Source: SZUA-430 sp044220975
GTDB lineage: Bacteria > Pseudomonadota > Alphaproteobacteria > Micropepsales > Micropepsaceae
Direction: 5' to 3'
Assembly: GCA_044220975.1 (NCBI GenBank)
Contig: JBGAPZ010000003.1
Location: forward strand, 1-64,000
Length of the DNA stretch: 64,000 nucleotides
In this document: piece by piece, positions 9,300-17,925 of the stretch
Position numbering within the stretch: the first letter of the stretch is position 1
Layout: every line of letters begins with the position of its first letter
Made by a program: the position numbers and the translations under genes
Notes under the pieces: generated by a model
The model's input: only the letters and a program-made list of their open reading frames with translations
What the model was told of the DNA's origin: nothing
The model's database searches: none

Positions 9300-9905
9300 T
9301 CAAACCCTGTCCAATTCTCGGGCCATGAGCGCGACCAGCCGTGTCTCGCCGTTAGCCTTCAATCCCTCGATCACCCGCTCGCGTTCCGCGCGCGGCTTGT
9401 TCTGCGACAGCTTTGCCTTGCCCTCGATCCGCGTGATCTGCATGCGAAACCCGACGATCGCGCGTGCCATCGTCTCTTGTGTTTGCGGAGCAAGTTCGCC
9501 GAACGACCAGCCGTCCGCGCCTTCATAACGCGCGACCATCTCGCCCAAATGTGTCCGCACATCGCCGTCGAGTTCGACCGGCGTTCCGGCGCAATGCACC
9601 GCGACGTAGTTCCAAGTCGGTACGTTCGCCGCACGGTCCGAATACCAAGCCGGCGACACATAGGCGTGCGGCCCGGAAAAAACGGCAAGCGCCTGTGATC
9701 CGAATAGCTTCACATGCGGGTTCGCCCGCGCGACATGCCCATACAGCGTCCCGAACCGCCCCTCGTCGCGCTTCAACATCAGCGGAATATGCGTCGCGAA
9801 CAGCCCATTCGGACCGGAACTGACGACAACCCCAAAGTCGCACGCATCGATCAGATCGTGCTGGGCGCTAAGGTTATCGACCGCGAAATGCTTCGGAACG
9901 TACAT
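9300..9905 (-). CDS. PaiB-family FMN-binding protein
   Basis: Protein of 201 aa matching the PaiB/FMN-binding split-barrel family. It begins MYVPKHFAV and shows the family segments ATHIPLML, LYGHVARANPH, VFSGPHAYVSPAWY and VPTWNYVAVHCAG. Bacillus PaiB is described as a negative regulator; most homologues are untested flavin or haem-binding split barrels. Here it is the third gene of a MerR-controlled fatty acid oxidation operon, between the acyl-CoA dehydrogenase and the thiolase. A redox or regulatory role in that pathway is inference. No DNA-binding domain is visible. Confidence 0.85.
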   Translation of the reverse strand: MYVPKHFAVDNLSAQHDLIDACDFGVVVSSGPNGLFATHIPLMLKRDEGRFGTLYGHVARANPHVKLFGSQALAVFSGPHAYVSPAWYSDRAANVPTWNYVAVHCAGTPVELDGDVRTHLGEMVARYEGADGWSFGELAPQTQETMARAIVGFRMQITRIEGKAKLSQNKPRAERERVIEGLKANGETRLVALMARELDRV

Positions 9906-9925
9906 CGCTTATCTGCACGCCTTGA

Positions 9926-11092
9926 TCACAACGACCTCGCGATCAGCAGCTTCATGATCTCGTTCGTGCCGCCGTAGATTTTCTGCACGCGGCTGTCCGC
10001 GTACATGCGCGCGATCGGATACTCGTTCATGTAGCCGTAGCCGCCGTGCAACTGCAGACATTCGTCCACCACGCGGCACTGCACTTCCGTAAGCCAGAGC
10101 TTCGCCATCGACGCCATGAACGGGTCGAGCTTTTTGTTGAGGTGCAAATCCATCAGGTGATTGCAGAACACCTTTGCAACCGTCGCCTCGGTCTTGCACT
10201 CGGCAAGCTTGAACTGCGTGTTCTGAAACTCGATCAGCTGCTTGCCGAACGCCTTGCGTTCCTTGACGTACGAAATCGTCGTCTCAAGCGCCCGCTCGAT
10301 CACGGCCATCGCCTGCAGGGCGATGATCAAACGCTCTTGCGGCAATTGCTGCATAAGCTGGACGAAGCCCTGACCGTCGCCCACGCCGATCAGGTTCGAC
10401 GTAGGAACGCGCACCTCGTCGAAGAAAAGCTCCGCCGTGTCGTTCGCCTTTTGCCCGATCTTGTCGAGCACACGGCCGCGCCGGAAGCCCTGCACCTCGT
10501 CCGTCTCGACGACCAGAAGCGACGTACCCTTCGAACCCTGCTTCGGATCGGTCTTGGCCACGACAATCACGAAATTCGCCGTACCGCCGTTCGTGATAAA
10601 CGTCTTCGACCCATTGATCACATAGTGATTGCCGTCCAGCCGCGCGGTCGTTTTCACAGACTGAAGATCGGATCCCGTGCCGGGCTCCGTCATTGCGATC
10701 GCAGCGACAAGATCGCCCGACGCCAACCGCGGCAGCCAACGCTTGCGCTGTTCGTCCGTTCCATAATGCGTGACGTAGGGCGCGACGATTGCGTTGTGCA
10801 GCACAAGGCCCCACCCGTCAATTCCCATCTTACCGAGGAGATCGATGATCACCGCCTCGTGCGCGAACGTGCCGCCCGCGCCGCCGAACTCTTCCGGCGT
10901 CGAAGTGCAGAGCAATCCCGCTTCGCCGGCCTTCTTCCAAGCAGCGCGATCGACGTGCTGCTGCTTGATCCACTTCTCGGCATGCGGAACGCACTCGCGT
11001 TCGAAGAACTTGCGTGCCTCGCCCTCAAAAATCTTGAGGTCTTCGTTCATCCACGACGGAGATTCGACTTGGAGCGCCGCCATCGGGATCAA
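9926..11092 (-). CDS. Long-chain (ACADL-type) acyl-CoA dehydrogenase
   Basis: Acyl-CoA dehydrogenase of 388 aa. FAD and substrate segments are intact: AMTEPGTGSDLQS, FITNGGTANF and RKAFGKQLIEFQ. The C-terminal motif is IYGGTNEIM rather than the YEGT of medium- and short-chain enzymes, so the catalytic Glu is not there. LQQLPQERL-like residues (QQLPQERLIIALQAM) place it in helix G, as in long-chain and isovaleryl enzymes. LHGGYGYMNEYPIARMYADSRVQ also fits LCAD. It introduces the trans-2 double bond and passes electrons to ETF. The start overlaps the merR stop by 4 bp (ATGA). Confidence 0.92.
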   Translation of the reverse strand: MIPMAALQVESPSWMNEDLKIFEGEARKFFERECVPHAEKWIKQQHVDRAAWKKAGEAGLLCTSTPEEFGGAGGTFAHEAVIIDLLGKMGIDGWGLVLHNAIVAPYVTHYGTDEQRKRWLPRLASGDLVAAIAMTEPGTGSDLQSVKTTARLDGNHYVINGSKTFITNGGTANFVIVVAKTDPKQGSKGTSLLVVETDEVQGFRRGRVLDKIGQKANDTAELFFDEVRVPTSNLIGVGDGQGFVQLMQQLPQERLIIALQAMAVIERALETTISYVKERKAFGKQLIEFQNTQFKLAECKTEATVAKVFCNHLMDLHLNKKLDPFMASMAKLWLTEVQCRVVDECLQLHGGYGYMNEYPIARMYADSRVQKIYGGTNEIMKLLIARSL

Positions 11093-11538
11093 TCCCGAGC
11101 GGCGGCGTTCATCGAATATCCGATCAGGCGTCCGTGCCCGTCGTCGTTTGCAGGTTTACGGTGCGGCTGTTTTTCGCCGAGCAAGACCTCAAGCCGTGCC
11201 CGCGCGGCGCGCAACTCATCGAGCGAATGCTCGATATCCGCACGCTGCTGCTCGAGCGCCGAAATGCGCTGGCTGAATTTCTTGATCGTGTAGGAAAGCT
11301 GCGTCGCCTGCCCATCCCTCACGTCATAGAGGTCGAGCATCTCTTTGATTTCGTCGAGCGAGAACCCGACGCGCTTTCCGCGCAGAATAAGGGCAAGTCG
11401 CGCGCGGTCGCGTGCCGCATAAACGCGCGACTGACCGACCCGCGTCGGCTGAATCAATTCTTCGTCTTCATAGAAACGGATGGCACGCGGCGTAATGCCG
11501 AACTCGGTGGACAGTTCGCTGATGGTCCAAGTGCGCAT
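11089..11538 (-). CDS. MerR-family regulator of acyl-CoA degradation (LiuR/FadP-like)
   Basis: Protein of 149 aa. The N-terminal winged helix-turn-helix (about 1-70) reads TWTISELSTEFGITPRAIRFYEDEELI, a typical MerR start, followed by a long dimerisation coiled coil (about 80-135). It lacks the metal-binding Cys pattern. It resembles LiuR-type regulators that control branched-chain or fatty acyl-CoA catabolism. It is the first gene of the operon ending at fadJ and overlaps the dehydrogenase start, so autoregulation is likely. A perfect palindrome at 11583-11600 is the probable operator. The inducer is presumably an acyl-CoA (inference). Confidence 0.88.
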   Translation of the reverse strand: MRTWTISELSTEFGITPRAIRFYEDEELIQPTRVGQSRVYAARDRARLALILRGKRVGFSLDEIKEMLDLYDVRDGQATQLSYTIKKFSQRISALEQQRADIEHSLDELRAARARLEVLLGEKQPHRKPANDDGHGRLIGYSMNAAARD

Positions 11539-11582
11539 GGGCTTCGACCTCGGTTGATATCGGATAACTCCAATATGCTTCC

Positions 11583-11600
11583 GTTGACGTAAGCGTCAAC
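11583..11600 (-). promoter_or_regulatory. Palindromic operator upstream of merR
   Basis: GTTGACG-4 nt-CGTCAAC, a perfect dyad with 7-bp arms 45 bp upstream of the merR start codon. Read on the minus strand its left arm supplies TTGACG as a -35 candidate, with an AT-rich CATATT further down. A dyad lying in the -35 to -10 spacer is the usual layout for MerR-type control. The real -10 box is a guess. Confidence 0.6.
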
Positions 11601-11701
11601 TCACAACTTAACTATTTGAAATATAATAGAAAACAACGCTGTCACAATTCGAAGGCAATCTTGGTTCGCCTGAAAAGCGACGAGATGGCAGGAATTCTGC
11701 C

Positions 11702-12391
11702 ATGTCCCTCCCCATCATTTTCGACTTCGACGGCGTCATCGTCGACAGCGAGATCATCGCCAACCGCGCGCTCGCTGAATGCCTCACTGAACTCGGATTC
11801 CCGACGACTGCCGGCGAAGCGATGGCGCGATACACCGGCATGCGCATGCGCGACTGCGTGATTGCGATCGAACGCCGTCACGATTGCAAACTCCCGCCGA
11901 ACTTCGACGAACTTTGCAGCGCGCAGTTTCATTCCATGCGCCACGATCTGCAAGCCGTTCCCGGAGCCGTCGCCTTCGTGCGCACGAGACATGCCGAACG
12001 AACCGCGATCGCCTCGTCGAGCCGCAAGCGTGAGATCGAGCGGTCGCTAGAGACCGTAGGCCTCGCCGATCATTTTGTCGGCCGCATTTTTAGTGCCGCC
12101 GAGCTGGAACGCGGCAAACCGCATCCCGACATCTTCCTGCAAGCCGCCAAAGGAATTGCCGCACACCCTGGCGATTGCACCGTCATTGAGGACAGCCCAC
12201 TCGGCGTCCAAGCCGCAGTCGCGGCCGGCATGACCGTGATCGGCCTCACGGCGGCATCGCATTGCGGACCTGATCATGGCGAGCGCCTCACCGCCGCGGG
12301 CGCGCATGTTATTGCCCGCACATACGAAGACGTCGCGGCCCACATGGCCTGCTTTGGCGAACTTCAGCCGCGCTCGCGGAACGCCATGTAG
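11702..12391 (+). CDS. HAD-family phosphatase (phosphoglycolate phosphatase/beta-PGM-like)
   Basis: Haloacid dehalogenase hydrolase of 229 aa. Motif I is FDFDGVIVDS with nucleophile Asp8 and acid/base Asp10; motif II is the Ser in IASSSRKRE; Lys and motif III/IV are in GKPHPDIFL and VIEDSPLGVQAA. The helical cap after motif I fits subclass IA. It would dephosphorylate a small sugar phosphate or phosphoglycolate; the substrate is not decidable. ATG 11702 follows an AGGA box set within a near-palindrome. Its last 28 bp overlap the 3' end of the convergent TIGR02186 gene. Confidence 0.85.
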   Translation: MSLPIIFDFDGVIVDSEIIANRALAECLTELGFPTTAGEAMARYTGMRMRDCVIAIERRHDCKLPPNFDELCSAQFHSMRHDLQAVPGAVAFVRTRHAERTAIASSSRKREIERSLETVGLADHFVGRIFSAAELERGKPHPDIFLQAAKGIAAHPGDCTVIEDSPLGVQAAVAAGMTVIGLTAASHCGPDHGERLTAAGAHVIARTYEDVAAHMACFGELQPRSRNAM

Positions 12392-13131
12392 CCCGCAAAC
12401 CCGGCCAACGCCGAGAGAATGACGGCAACAAGTCCGTAGAACAGCGGCTCGTCCAACGCGAACTCCGACAAGCTGCGTTCGATTCCACTCTTGTCGATAT
12501 AGAGCGTCATCGTGTTCGTGCTGGTCACGTCGCCGGAGGAGAACACGAACACCTGCACCTTGAGATTGCCCGCCGGTACGTTCGGCGGCAGACGAACAGT
12601 CGATCGGAACAACGATCCCGACAAGAAGCTCACTCCGCCTTCGTGCTGCGAATAGAGGTCGTCCGACAGTTTGTGCCTGACGATCGCCTGCCGGAATTCC
12701 TTTGGACCGCCGATTGATCCCGGCGCCGGGCCGAAGGCCAAACGGTCGAGTCCCAACTCGTACTGCGAAAGGATATCGGCGCGCGCGATGTCTTTGAGCG
12801 GCCGCGTCGACGACAGGAAATAGAACCCCGGCACGCCCGCGAACCGTTGCATCTCGCGATTGACCCATATCGGCCCCAGGCGCTCCTTCTTGCGTACTGT
12901 AATCGTGTAGGGCTTGTCGCTGCGAACGACGACGACGACATCGCGCATCTCGGTGGCGGGCAGTGCCTCGCCCTCTTCGTTTTCGATGGCGCCGAACACC
13001 ACGACATCTGTGCCGCTAAAGCTCGACGTGATCTCGATCTTGTCGCGCGATATCCCCGCCGCCAAATCTTCCGTTCGCGCGTCAACGGCCGCGAGCAACA
13101 TCAACACAGCAAGCAGTGGCGCGAACCTCAT
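12364..13131 (-). CDS. TIGR02186-family membrane-anchored protein
   Basis: Protein of 255 aa with a signal peptide (about 1-19), an extracytoplasmic beta-rich body with ISRDKIEITSSFSGTDVVVFGAIE at its start, and a C-terminal transmembrane helix near 227-247 followed by a short basic tail. This matches the TIGR02186 family, whose function is unknown and whose genes commonly sit beside TauE/SafE exporters, as here. The start at 13131 overlaps the exporter stop by 4 bp (ATGA). A longer frame to 13242 has no signal-like N-terminus. Probable partner of the exporter at the cytoplasmic membrane. Confidence 0.82.
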   Translation of the reverse strand: MRFAPLLAVLMLLAAVDARTEDLAAGISRDKIEITSSFSGTDVVVFGAIENEEGEALPATEMRDVVVVVRSDKPYTITVRKKERLGPIWVNREMQRFAGVPGFYFLSSTRPLKDIARADILSQYELGLDRLAFGPAPGSIGGPKEFRQAIVRHKLSDDLYSQHEGGVSFLSGSLFRSTVRLPPNVPAGNLKVQVFVFSSGDVTSTNTMTLYIDKSGIERSLSEFALDEPLFYGLVAVILSALAGFAGYMAFRERG

Positions 13132-14051
13132 TCCACCCCCTCGATCAGGAGGTTGAACGGGTCGGCTGGTGTGAAAACGAGATCGGCGGCGAGGCGCAAA
13201 CAAATCAACAAAATGAGACCGGCAAGACAAAGTCGCATCCAATCGCTGCGCAACCGCTCGCCATAGCGCACGCCGAACTGAGCACCGATGACGCCGCCCG
13301 CGATCAACAACAGCGCCAGGATCGCATCCACGCTATGGTTCGTTAGCGCGTGCAGAAGCGTCGAAAATGCCGCCACGAAGATGATCTGAAACAGCGACGT
13401 ACCGACCGCGACGCTGGTCGGCATACGCAACAAATAGATCATCGCGGGCAAGAGGACGAACCCGCCGCCGATCCCCATCACGACCGAAAGCAGCCCGATC
13501 AACAGCCCCAGCAGTGCAGGCGGAATCGCGCTGATGTAGAGCTTGGACCGCTGAAACCGCATTTTCAGCGGCCAACCATGTACCCAATAGTGCCCGCCAG
13601 GCTCGCGCCGCGTACCCCCCAAATTCGACCCACCCGCGCGCACCGCATGCAGGCTCTCATAGAACATCAGCCCGCCGATCGAACCCAAAAAGATTACGTA
13701 GGAGAGCGCGACGAACAGGTCCACCTGCCCCGCCGCTTTGAGCGCGTTGAACAGCTGAATGCCCAGCACCGAGCCCGTCAGTCCACCGCCGAGCAGCACC
13801 GCGCCCATCTTGATATCGACATTGCCCTTGCGCCAATGCGTAAGCACGCCCGACACCGACGACGCCACGATCTGTGTGGACTGCGTGGCGACAGCGACCG
13901 AGGGCGGAATGCCGATGAACATCAAAAACGGCGTCAGAATAAAGCCGCCGCCGACGCCAAACATGCCCGACAAAAACCCCACCGCCGCCCCGAGGCCGGC
14001 AATGAGGAAAATGTTCACCGGCATCTCGGCGATCGGTAGATAGATTTCCAT
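13128..14051 (-). CDS. TauE/SafE-family sulfite/anion exporter
   Basis: Polytopic membrane protein of 307 aa with about eight hydrophobic helices and the duplicated family motif: GFLSGMFGVGGGFILTP near residue 25 and GLLSVVMGIGGGFVLLPA near residue 190. TauE/SafE proteins move sulfite, sulfoacetate or related organosulfur anions across the inner membrane. It is first in a two-gene unit with the TIGR02186 gene. ATG 14051 opens directly after the 120-bp gap to the podJ-like gene, which must contain the promoter. The transported anion is not known. Confidence 0.9.
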   Translation of the reverse strand: MEIYLPIAEMPVNIFLIAGLGAAVGFLSGMFGVGGGFILTPFLMFIGIPPSVAVATQSTQIVASSVSGVLTHWRKGNVDIKMGAVLLGGGLTGSVLGIQLFNALKAAGQVDLFVALSYVIFLGSIGGLMFYESLHAVRAGGSNLGGTRREPGGHYWVHGWPLKMRFQRSKLYISAIPPALLGLLIGLLSVVMGIGGGFVLLPAMIYLLRMPTSVAVGTSLFQIIFVAAFSTLLHALTNHSVDAILALLLIAGGVIGAQFGVRYGERLRSDWMRLCLAGLILLICLRLAADLVFTPADPFNLLIEGVE

Positions 14052-14172
14052 GGGCGGAAAAGCGCAGTCGGTCGAGCAGCGACCGTTAAACGCTTAACCC
14101 CACACGCGCGCGCTGGCTAGGTGAACTCGTCACCATTGAGCGCATTGGTCGCGCCCTAACTTCGACGGATGC

Positions 14173-17151
14173 TTAACCGGAGAAGCCAGGCAACTCGTTT
14201 GCCGCCTTGTCGAGCGGCTTGGGCTGGAACGTACGCGCGTTCTCGAGTGCCATGGCGACGTCGCCCGCACTCATCACTTTCTTCAACGCGTCAAGTTTCT
14301 CAGTCGCGCCGGTGTCGCCCTGGCTCGCGGCGATCGCGTACCATTTCGCGGCCTCCAGCATGTTCTTCTCAACCCCCATCCCACGCTCCAGCAGGATAGC
14401 CAGATTGTATTGGGAATCGGGAAGCCCGTACTCCGCGCCTTGACGGAACCACGTTGCTGCCTGCTGGAAGCTCTGCCCGATGCCGACGCCATCGGCAAAA
14501 AGCACGGCGAGATTGTGCATTGCCTTGCGGTTGCCGCCCTTGGCAGCACGCTCGTACCAAGCCTTGGCTTGCGGCAGGTCCTTCGTGACGCCGATCCCGC
14601 GCTCATACATCGCGCCGAGGCGGTATTGCGCTATGACCAAGCCCTGCTGCGCCGCTTTCGTTGAAAGCGACAGCGCCTTCGCATCGTCTTTCACGACGCC
14701 ACGGCCTTCCGCGTAGCGCAAGGCCAGCAAAAACTGAGCGCTGGCATCGCCTTTAACCGCGCTCGCTTCAAGCGAGGCAACAGACGTATCTTGTACCTCA
14801 GACCCCGGCAGCATCGACGTGCCGGACGTAAACGATGTCGCGGCGCCCGCAGGCGTTCCAAGACCGTTCGCTTCGGCAGTGAGGCTCGTTCCTCCTGCGG
14901 CCGGCGCATCGGGAGCAGACGGCGGTGCGAATTCGGCCGACGGACCCGGCTGCGGCGCAACGCCCGGCTGCGGCGGCCCATTCAAGATTTCGCCGATGCT
15001 TTCGCCCGCACCCGGACGATTGATCCCGTCGTCCTTGCCGCTGGGCATCGTGAACAACAACGCGACGATACCAGCAACGACGGCAAGCCCTGCAACCGCA
15101 ATGACGATCAGTCGGCCGAAGCGGCTCTTCTGCGTCTCATCCTTCGGATATGGCGTGGCAGACGTCTTTTTCTGCTTTTTGCCATGCGGACGTTCGGCCT
15201 CGGCTTGAGCGGCAGCCTTTGCGGCACGTCGCGCTTGGCTCAAAAAGTCCTTCTTCGGCGGACCAAGGTCGTCGTCGTCCATCGGCGGCGGCGCAAATTG
15301 GTCTTCGTCCATCTCATGGTCGAGCGACGCCGGCTCTGGCGCCAGCGTTTTGGCCATGATCGTCTCAAGCGCAGAAACCGACATTTGGCCGTCATGCTTC
15401 GGCTCAAGCGTCATAGGTTCGTGCGGCGACAAGTTCGACAACATCTCTGCCGCACTCGTCGAGTAGGTTTCGTCCATCGGCGGCGGTGGTGGCGGCGCAT
15501 ACTGCGACGACAACGGCGTCGCCATCGTCGACAAGCGCTGACGCGGATCGGGCACCGATTCCGCGGCGGCTTTCGCAACCAGCCCGTCGACGGTAAGGCG
15601 CAAGCCCCCGATCGCTTCCTTGTGCTTCTTGTCGGAAGCTTCCAGACGCTGCGTCAACGAGCGCATCGTTTCTTCGACAAGGCTAGACGTTTCGTTCGTA
15701 CGCCGGTCGGTGTCGTCGAAGCGGCGGTTCAACGTCGTCATCGCCTGCGTGTGCTTCGCGTCGGACTCGTCAAGTCGCGCCGAAATCGATTTCAGCGCAT
15801 TGCTGACCGTCGACACGGATTCGGCCGCGCGTCGTTCGCTATGCTCGATTTTCGTCGTCAGAGTTTCCAGCGTGGCCTCGATCGCGTTGATCGGCCCGGT
15901 CACATTGCTGCTCGGATCGCCAACTTGATCGATGCGCTCGTGCAGCGTGTCGACCGAACGCTTGAGCGCCATAAACGCTTCTGGCGGCGCACTCGCCTTC
16001 TGGATGGTCTGTGCAATGCGCGCGTCCATCGTCGAGAGTTGCCCGCGCATCTCGTCGAACATCGACGCGGAACGCGCTTCCAGCGAGTCGAGCCGCGCTG
16101 CAACACCGTTGCCACCGGCGTTCGCCATCCCGCGCTCGGTCGCATCGACGCGATTGCCGAGTTCGCGCATGAAGCGCGCCAGCTGAGTCAAATCGTCCCG
16201 CGAGCGCTTCTCGTTGTCGACGACACCGTGGCGAACCTCGGCGATCGACGCTTCAAGCCGCACCAACGCGTCCTTGTGTGGGAAGTCGCCGCGCGACGTT
16301 TCCATCTCCGCAAGACGCTTCTGCAAATGGTTCAGCGTGATCTCAAGCCGCGCGAACTGATCTTTCTGAGCGGAGTCGGGTTTGTTCGCCGCCTCCATCT
16401 CGACGAGCCGCTTCTGCAATTGGGTTAGCGCCGTCTCAAGCCGCGACACGGACTCCTTGCCTGGCCATTCTGCGCGCCCGTTCTCGATGTCGATCAAGCG
16501 TTTTTGCACGCTACGCACGGTCGTCTCGAGGCTTTCGAACGCCGACGACTGATCGCGCGCCGATTGCGCCAGCGCGTCGGCAGCACTTGTAAAGGCAACA
16601 TCGGCAAGCTGCTTCACGCGCTCGGCCGAATCGATGCGATCCTGCATCGCGGCGACCGATTGGTTCACCGTCGCTATCGCAGTTTGCGCGCGCCGCTCCG
16701 AAGTCTCGAGACGATCGGCGAGATCGCGCAAGCCATGAGCGACGATTTGGAATTCGCTGCCGCGAATCTGAGAGTCGTACGACGGCTGCGGTTGCCGCTG
16801 AGGCTGCGCTTGATGCGGAAACGGCGCGTGCGGATTCAAAGGTTCATAAGGCTGCGGCTGCGCCTGTGCGTAACCTTGCGGATTACCCTGCGGGAACACT
16901 TGCGGATAACGCAGACTCGGCGGCGGCGGTTGAAACTGTGGCTGCGGTTGCGGGCCATAGGTGCCGTCGCCAGGGACGAACTGCTGCTGTGGGTATCCAT
17001 GCCCCATGGCGCCGTTCGGACGCCCTTCGGTCATGATCAATTGCGTCAAGTAATCGCCGAGGCTTACGCCGCTACGACGGGCGGCCAGCTGCGCCATTTC
17101 GCGCGCTTCTGCCTCAATCCCCTTCACATTCCACGGAACGCCGGGCCGCAT
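14173..17151 (-). CDS. podJ: PodJ-like polar localization factor with Sel1 repeats
   Basis: Protein of 992 aa. The N-terminus RPGVPWNVKGIEAEAREMAQ and LAARRSGVSLGDYL match the PodJ start; then comes a Pro/Gln-rich linker, a long coiled coil with repeated RLETxLxxLQKRLxEME units (roughly 150-560), an acidic Pro-rich stretch, one transmembrane helix (LIVIAVAGLAVVAGIVALLF, near 705) and a periplasmic region with four or five Sel1 repeats such as AQYRLGAMYERGIGV. PodJ organises the new pole in Caulobacter. Unlike that protein, no peptidoglycan-binding domain is visible at the C-terminus. ATG 17151 follows GGGGGAA. CtrA-like and GANTC sites lie upstream. Confidence 0.85.
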   Translation of the reverse strand: MRPGVPWNVKGIEAEAREMAQLAARRSGVSLGDYLTQLIMTEGRPNGAMGHGYPQQQFVPGDGTYGPQPQPQFQPPPPSLRYPQVFPQGNPQGYAQAQPQPYEPLNPHAPFPHQAQPQRQPQPSYDSQIRGSEFQIVAHGLRDLADRLETSERRAQTAIATVNQSVAAMQDRIDSAERVKQLADVAFTSAADALAQSARDQSSAFESLETTVRSVQKRLIDIENGRAEWPGKESVSRLETALTQLQKRLVEMEAANKPDSAQKDQFARLEITLNHLQKRLAEMETSRGDFPHKDALVRLEASIAEVRHGVVDNEKRSRDDLTQLARFMRELGNRVDATERGMANAGGNGVAARLDSLEARSASMFDEMRGQLSTMDARIAQTIQKASAPPEAFMALKRSVDTLHERIDQVGDPSSNVTGPINAIEATLETLTTKIEHSERRAAESVSTVSNALKSISARLDESDAKHTQAMTTLNRRFDDTDRRTNETSSLVEETMRSLTQRLEASDKKHKEAIGGLRLTVDGLVAKAAAESVPDPRQRLSTMATPLSSQYAPPPPPPMDETYSTSAAEMLSNLSPHEPMTLEPKHDGQMSVSALETIMAKTLAPEPASLDHEMDEDQFAPPPMDDDDLGPPKKDFLSQARRAAKAAAQAEAERPHGKKQKKTSATPYPKDETQKSRFGRLIVIAVAGLAVVAGIVALLFTMPSGKDDGINRPGAGESIGEILNGPPQPGVAPQPGPSAEFAPPSAPDAPAAGGTSLTAEANGLGTPAGAATSFTSGTSMLPGSEVQDTSVASLEASAVKGDASAQFLLALRYAEGRGVVKDDAKALSLSTKAAQQGLVIAQYRLGAMYERGIGVTKDLPQAKAWYERAAKGGNRKAMHNLAVLFADGVGIGQSFQQAATWFRQGAEYGLPDSQYNLAILLERGMGVEKNMLEAAKWYAIAASQGDTGATEKLDALKKVMSAGDVAMALENARTFQPKPLDKAANELPGFSG

Positions 17152-17253
17152 CGAATCATTCCCCCGAAACACGTTTTTGACGTTAGGTATGCGGATATCT
17201 TGTGTAAAGCTCACGCACCCGCACTACCCTTGGCGCTGTGGCTTTCATATCGT

Positions 17254-17271
17254 CGTTAACGATCGTTAACG
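17254..17271. promoter_or_regulatory. 18-bp palindrome with two TTAA cores upstream of podJ
   Basis: CGTTAACGATCGTTAACG, a perfect dyad in the divergent podJ/lipoprotein promoter region. The TTAA cores are 6 bp apart, one less than a canonical CtrA site, so it may bind CtrA weakly or another regulator. Confidence 0.5.
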
Positions 17272-17280
17272 CCCAGGTGG

Positions 17281-17295
17281 TTAACAAATGGTTAA
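17281..17295. promoter_or_regulatory. CtrA-like box (TTAA-N7-TTAA)
   Basis: TTAA-CAAATGG-TTAA has the exact spacing of the CtrA consensus. It lies 130 bp from the podJ-like start and 91 bp from the lipoprotein start. Three GANTC sites (17153, 17313, 17327) surround it, the target of the CcrM methylase that works with GcrA. Cell-cycle control of podJ is established in Caulobacter; applying it here is inference. Confidence 0.55.
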
Positions 17296-17385
17296 AACGC
17301 CGTTGCGGCGAAGACTCACTGAAGACGATTCGTGAGCGCTTTGGCGCGCTTGTTGTGAACGTGAGTTGCACCTAGCAGTCGAACC

Positions 17386-17925
17386 ATGACGAGAACCTTG
17401 ATTCGCATCGTAGCGTTCCCATTCGCGCTCGCGCTCAGCGCGTGCTCGACCTATCAAGCAACCGTCGCGGCGATCGACAAAACGACGAAAAACGCGTTCA
17501 CCGCGCCGCAGCCGAAAATTCCGGCGATCGATCTCACCAACGCGAATTGGCAGAAATTGACGCCCGATCAGCCTGAGTCGAACCCGTTGCGCGTCGCGAT
17601 TGTCGAACGCAACGACACGATCGGCGCAACGCGCGTCGTGTTGAAAGCGCCCGCCGCATACACGCTGCCGCCCTGCTGGTTTACAGCGCAAGGCAACTAC
17701 ACTGTTCTCAAAGGTACATTCGTTTTCGACGCCCTTACTGCAGACGGCAAGCGCACCGAGCTCGTGCAGGCGCCGGGTACGTTCGCCGAGATCCCGAAGA
17801 ACTACATCTTGGCCGGCATGACGCGCCCCGGCACGGAAGCGCTGCTCTACATCACCATTTATGGCGAGTGGGCACCCAAGCTGGCCGAGGGCGCCTGGTC
17901 GCGCCAAACCGCGCGAGCGAACTGA
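17386..17925 (+). CDS. Putative lipoprotein with cupin-like fold
   Basis: Protein of 179 aa. A basic N-terminus, hydrophobic stretch and lipobox LSAC (Cys20) predict a lipidated envelope protein. The C-terminal half reads like a single-domain cupin: YTVLKGTFVFDA, then APGTFAEIPKNYILAGMTRPGTEALLYITIYG. The metal-binding His residues of classical cupins are mostly missing, so it may bind a ligand without metal. It is divergent from podJ and shares the CtrA-like promoter region. It is convergent to pdeM with no intergenic gap. Function unknown. Confidence 0.72.
   Translation: MTRTLIRIVAFPFALALSACSTYQATVAAIDKTTKNAFTAPQPKIPAIDLTNANWQKLTPDQPESNPLRVAIVERNDTIGATRVVLKAPAAYTLPPCWFTAQGNYTVLKGTFVFDALTADGKRTELVQAPGTFAEIPKNYILAGMTRPGTEALLYITIYGEWAPKLAEGAWSRQTARAN

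Noticed and set aside
14081..14165. TTAA half-sites between tauE and podJ
   Set aside because: Spacing is 4 bp, not the 7 bp of CtrA sites, and single TTAACC halves are common.
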